DNA from: CAZRXG01 sp964603985
Lineage (GTDB): Bacteria; Chloroflexota; Anaerolineae; Aggregatilineales; UBA3940
Assembly: GCA_964603985.1 (NCBI GenBank)
Contig: CAZRXG010000007.1
Location: forward strand, 96,785 to 160,784
Direction of reading: 5' to 3'
Length of the DNA: 64,000 nucleotides
Under the pieces are notes generated by a model. That model ran no database searches, was not told the DNA's origin, and was given only the letters and a program-made list of their open reading frames with translations. Of the stretch, positions 61,224-64,000 are shown in pieces (the stretch's first letter is position 1; each line of letters begins with the position of its first letter). A program made the position numbers and the translations under genes.

Positions 61224-64000
61224 ATGACTCTGACTTACCCGATTGCGCTGCTTGGCCTGCTGACTCTGCCCTACTTTCTGTGGCTGGGCCGTCCCAGAGG
61301 AGCGTGGGCGCGCGTCCGTGCCGTGCTGGCGCTTCTGCTGCGCGCCCTGATCGTGATCCTGCTGGTGCTGGCGCTGGCCGGTTTGCAGATCGTCAAGGCC
61401 GCCGACCGGCTGGCGGTCGTCTTCCTGATCGACGCCTCCGACTCGATGTCCGCCCCGACCGTCGAGGCCGCCCGCCAGTACGCCGCCAACGCCATCGGAC
61501 GCATGGGGCCGCAGGACGAGGCCGCCATCGTCGTCTTTGGCTCCGACGCGCTCGTCGAGCGCCCCATGTCGCCCGTCCATGAGGTCGGCCCGCTGGAGTC
61601 GGAAGTGCTGCCGCTCAACACCGACCTGGCCGAGGCCATCCGGCTGGGGATGGCGCTCTACCCGCCCGGCGCGGCCCGCCGCATGGTGATCCTCTCCGAC
61701 GGGCTGGCTAACGTCGGCGACGCGGAGCAGGCCGCCCGGCTGGCCGCTGCGTCGGGCATCGAGGTCGTGGCCCTGCCTTTCGGCGCCATGCAGGGATCGG
61801 AGGTGCTCGTCACCGACGTGGACGCGCCCACCCGCCTCAACCAGGGCCAGGTCTTCGACCTGACCGTGACGGTCGAGAGCAACGTCGAGACGACCGCGCT
61901 GCTGCGCGTGATCGGCGCCGGGCAGGTGCTGGTCGAGGAGACGGTCGCGCTGGTTGAGGGAGTCAACCGCTACGCCTTCACGCTGACCGCCTCCGAGCCG
62001 GGCCTGACCTCCTTCCGCGCCCAGATCATCCCCGCCGAGGAGGATGTCTTCTACCAGAACAACGAGCTATCCGCCTTCTCCCAGATCGTCGGGCCGCCGC
62101 GCGTCCTGATCGTCGCCGACGACGACTTCGAGATGGGCAACCTGGCCGAGGCGCTGCTCTCACAGGGCCTCCAGGTGGATCGCACCACCGGCGTGACCCT
62201 GCCCCCCGACCTGGCGACGCTCTCCAACTACCAGAGCGTGGTGCTGGTCAACGTCCCGGCCCGCAACCTGGGGCCGCGCAAGATGCGCCTGCTCCAGGCT
62301 TACGTCCGTGACCTGGGCGGCGGGCTGGTCGTCGTCGGCGGGCCGAACGCCTACGGCGTGGGCGGCTACTTCAAGACGCCGCTTGAAGAGACGCTGCCCG
62401 TCGAGATGCAGCTTAAGGACCAGGAGCGCCTGCCGCAGCTGACCGTCGTCTACTGCATCGACAAATCCGGCTCGATGTCCGACACCAGCCTGGGCGGCTA
62501 TCAGAAGATCGAGCTGGCCAAGGAGGCCATCCTGCGCTCGATTAACCTGCTCGGCCCGTTCGACCGCGTCGGCGTCGTCGCCTTTGACGAAAATGCCTCG
62601 TGGGTGGTGCCGCTCGGCCCGGCCACCAACCGGGGCCAGATCGGGCAGTTGGTCGGCGGGCTGCGCGCCAGCGGCGGCACCGACATTTACGCCGGGGTGC
62701 TGGCGGTGAGCAAGTCCCTCCCCGACGACCCCGGCAGGCTCAAGCACGTCGTCCTGCTGACCGACGGCGGCGCCAGCCCGGAGGGCATCGCCGATCTGGT
62801 CGAGGAGATGTACGAGGAGCACGGCATCACCTTCACCGTGATCGCCATCGGGCAGGGCTACGCGCCCTTTATCGAAGACCTGCCTGAACTGGCCGGCGGG
62901 CGCTTCCACTACGCCTACAACGTCGATACCATCCCTGAGATCTTCACCGAGGAGACCATCCTCGCCACGCGGGCCTACATTATCGAAGGCGAGTTCTACC
63001 CCGCGCTGACCGGCTCCAGCCCCATCCTGAGCGGTATTGAGGGCACGCCCTCGCTGCTCGGCTACGTGGGCACGACTATCAAGCCGACCGCCCAGCAGAT
63101 CCTGGTCACCGACAAAGAAGACCCCCTGCTGGCCGCCTGGCAGTACGGGCTGGGCCGCGCGGTGGCCTGGACCTCCGACGCGACCGGGCGCTGGGCGGTC
63201 AACTGGGCCGCCTGGCCTGATTACGCCCGCTTCTGGTCGCAGGCCGTCCGCTGGACGATCACCGAGGGAGCCACCCAGAACGTCGAGGTGCGCGTCGTGC
63301 AGGAGGGCGAGACGGCCCGCATCGTCGTCGATGCGCTGGCCGACGACGGCTCGTACCTGAACGGCCTTCAGATGGAGGCCAACGTCGTGTCACCCGACCT
63401 CACCTCGACGCCGCTCACGCTGCGCCAGATAGCGCCGGGCCGCTACGAGGGCGAGTTCACGCCGGGCGAGGAGGGCGCGTACTTCGTGCGCGTCGCGGGC
63501 GCTGGCCTGGGCGACGGTGAGCAGGCGGAGGCCGCCCTCGCGCAGACCTCCGGCTGGGTGCTGGCCTATTCGCCGGAGTACCGCTCGCTGGAGGGCGATC
63601 CTGATTACCTGGCCTACATCGCCGGGCTGACGGGCGGCGGCATCGTGCAGGACACGGCTAGCATCTTCGCCCACAACCTGCGCATCGAGCGCGCTACCCA
63701 GCCCATATGGGGTTGGCTGGTGCTGGCCGCGACGCTGCTCCTGCCCTTCGACATCGCCGTGCGCCGTCTGGTGATCACCCGCTCCGACCTGGCCAGGCTG
63801 GCCTCATGGCTGAGCTTCGGTCGCCGCCGCGAGCCGCAGGTCGTGCCCGGCACGTCGCGCGTCGGGGCGCTGCTCGATGTCAAAGAGCGTGCCACCCGCG
63901 CCACGACGCCGGAGCCGTCCGCTCCCCCGGTGACGCCCGTCCGGCGCGAGGAGGCCGGGGAGCCGCCGCCCCCTCCGCCTCCACCTCCACCCCCCAGGCC
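61224..64000 (+). CDS. Giant membrane protein with two VWA domains, partial (C-terminus outside window)
   Basis: From the ATG at 61224 the frame is open to the window edge, giving 925 codons. Two N-terminal helices (LIVILLVLALAGLQIV near 45-60) precede VWA domain 1, with the metal site DASDSMS near residue 70. A GATase1-like domain follows (PPRVLIVADDDFEMGNL near 290, GGGLVVVGGPNAYGVGG near 370). VWA domain 2 starts at VVYCIDKSGSMSDTS near 408, with TDIYAGVLA and LLTDGGASPEG as its other metal loops. A beta-rich part and a helix near 830 come next, then a Pro-rich end. Both metal sites are intact. The architecture matches YegI/BatB-type giants of MoxR clusters. Confidence 0.92.
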   Translation, partial: MTLTYPIALLGLLTLPYFLWLGRPRGAWARVRAVLALLLRALIVILLVLALAGLQIVKAADRLAVVFLIDASDSMSAPTVEAARQYAANAIGRMGPQDEAAIVVFGSDALVERPMSPVHEVGPLESEVLPLNTDLAEAIRLGMALYPPGAARRMVILSDGLANVGDAEQAARLAAASGIEVVALPFGAMQGSEVLVTDVDAPTRLNQGQVFDLTVTVESNVETTALLRVIGAGQVLVEETVALVEGVNRYAFTLTASEPGLTSFRAQIIPAEEDVFYQNNELSAFSQIVGPPRVLIVADDDFEMGNLAEALLSQGLQVDRTTGVTLPPDLATLSNYQSVVLVNVPARNLGPRKMRLLQAYVRDLGGGLVVVGGPNAYGVGGYFKTPLEETLPVEMQLKDQERLPQLTVVYCIDKSGSMSDTSLGGYQKIELAKEAILRSINLLGPFDRVGVVAFDENASWVVPLGPATNRGQIGQLVGGLRASGGTDIYAGVLAVSKSLPDDPGRLKHVVLLTDGGASPEGIADLVEEMYEEHGITFTVIAIGQGYAPFIEDLPELAGGRFHYAYNVDTIPEIFTEETILATRAYIIEGEFYPALTGSSPILSGIEGTPSLLGYVGTTIKPTAQQILVTDKEDPLLAAWQYGLGRAVAWTSDATGRWAVNWAAWPDYARFWSQAVRWTITEGATQNVEVRVVQEGETARIVVDALADDGSYLNGLQMEANVVSPDLTSTPLTLRQIAPGRYEGEFTPGEEGAYFVRVAGAGLGDGEQAEAALAQTSGWVLAYSPEYRSLEGDPDYLAYIAGLTGGGIVQDTASIFAHNLRIERATQPIWGWLVLAATLLLPFDIAVRRLVITRSDLARLASWLSFGRRREPQVVPGTSRVGALLDVKERATRATTPEPSAPPVTPVRREEAGEPPPPPPPPPPPR

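Overview
The window looks like chromosomal DNA of a GC-rich bacterium, most likely Chloroflexota of the Anaerolineae type. This is inferred from gene content, not from a marker gene. The signs are the ddl-ftsQ-ftsA-ftsZ order, many GT-C-like membrane glycosyltransferases, lipoproteins with Pro/Thr/Glu linkers, a class II ribonucleotide reductase with a C-terminal zinc finger, and a very large MoxR/DUF58/VWA/ABC cluster. There is one tRNA (Phe), no rRNA, no CRISPR array and no recognisable transposase.

1-3 kb (minus strand, lower GC): an operon-like run of a DUF4386 membrane protein and two tandem quinone-oxidoreductase-like dehydrogenases, the second cut by the window edge, plus a DUF6326-like membrane protein. 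3.3-11.3 kb (plus): a Tat-exported L,D-transpeptidase, tRNA-Phe, two GT-C-like membrane proteins, then ddl, ftsQ and ftsA. 11.4-14.8 kb: two clearly AT-richer membrane-protein genes and a scrap of a GAF-domain gene separate ftsA from ftsZ. ftsZ (15.1-16.2 kb) has its own promoter candidate and a good terminator.

16.3-28.3 kb: an orphan membrane histidine kinase; a minus-strand group of a Lon-like protease, folC and an unknown protein; a Cys-rich surface protein with Asp-Glu-Pro-Thr repeats; a low-molecular-weight phosphatase homologue whose nucleophilic Cys is Ser; nrdJ with a terminator; and an AT-rich membrane protein.

28.3-36 kb (minus): a surface-glycan cluster made of a GT-C-like protein, three methyltransferases, a methyltransferase-GT2 fusion and a GDP-L-fucose synthase. 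It carries the scar of an old tandem duplication and is bracketed by a 23-bp near-identical direct repeat. 36-39 kb: small envelope proteins, a deoxynucleoside kinase, a membrane protein and a GNAT acetyltransferase.

39.2-64 kb (almost all plus): one long co-directional cluster. It holds an FHA-domain membrane protein, a large exported protein with a GATase-like domain, an ABC exporter (ATPase plus two permease-like proteins), a DUF4175-like coiled-coil membrane protein, a lipoprotein, a MoxR ATPase, six tandem paralogous lipoproteins (one frameshifted), two one-helix microproteins, DUF58, a BatA-like VWA protein and a giant double-VWA protein that runs off the end. The DUF58 and VWA genes are separated by a 1.8-kb cassette (a GxxExxY protein and an SGNH hydrolase) bounded by repeats. 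My working hypothesis is that the MoxR/DUF58/VWA proteins act with the ABC exporter and the lipoprotein array on the cell envelope. The lipoprotein array and the repeat-bounded cassette are the parts I find least explained.
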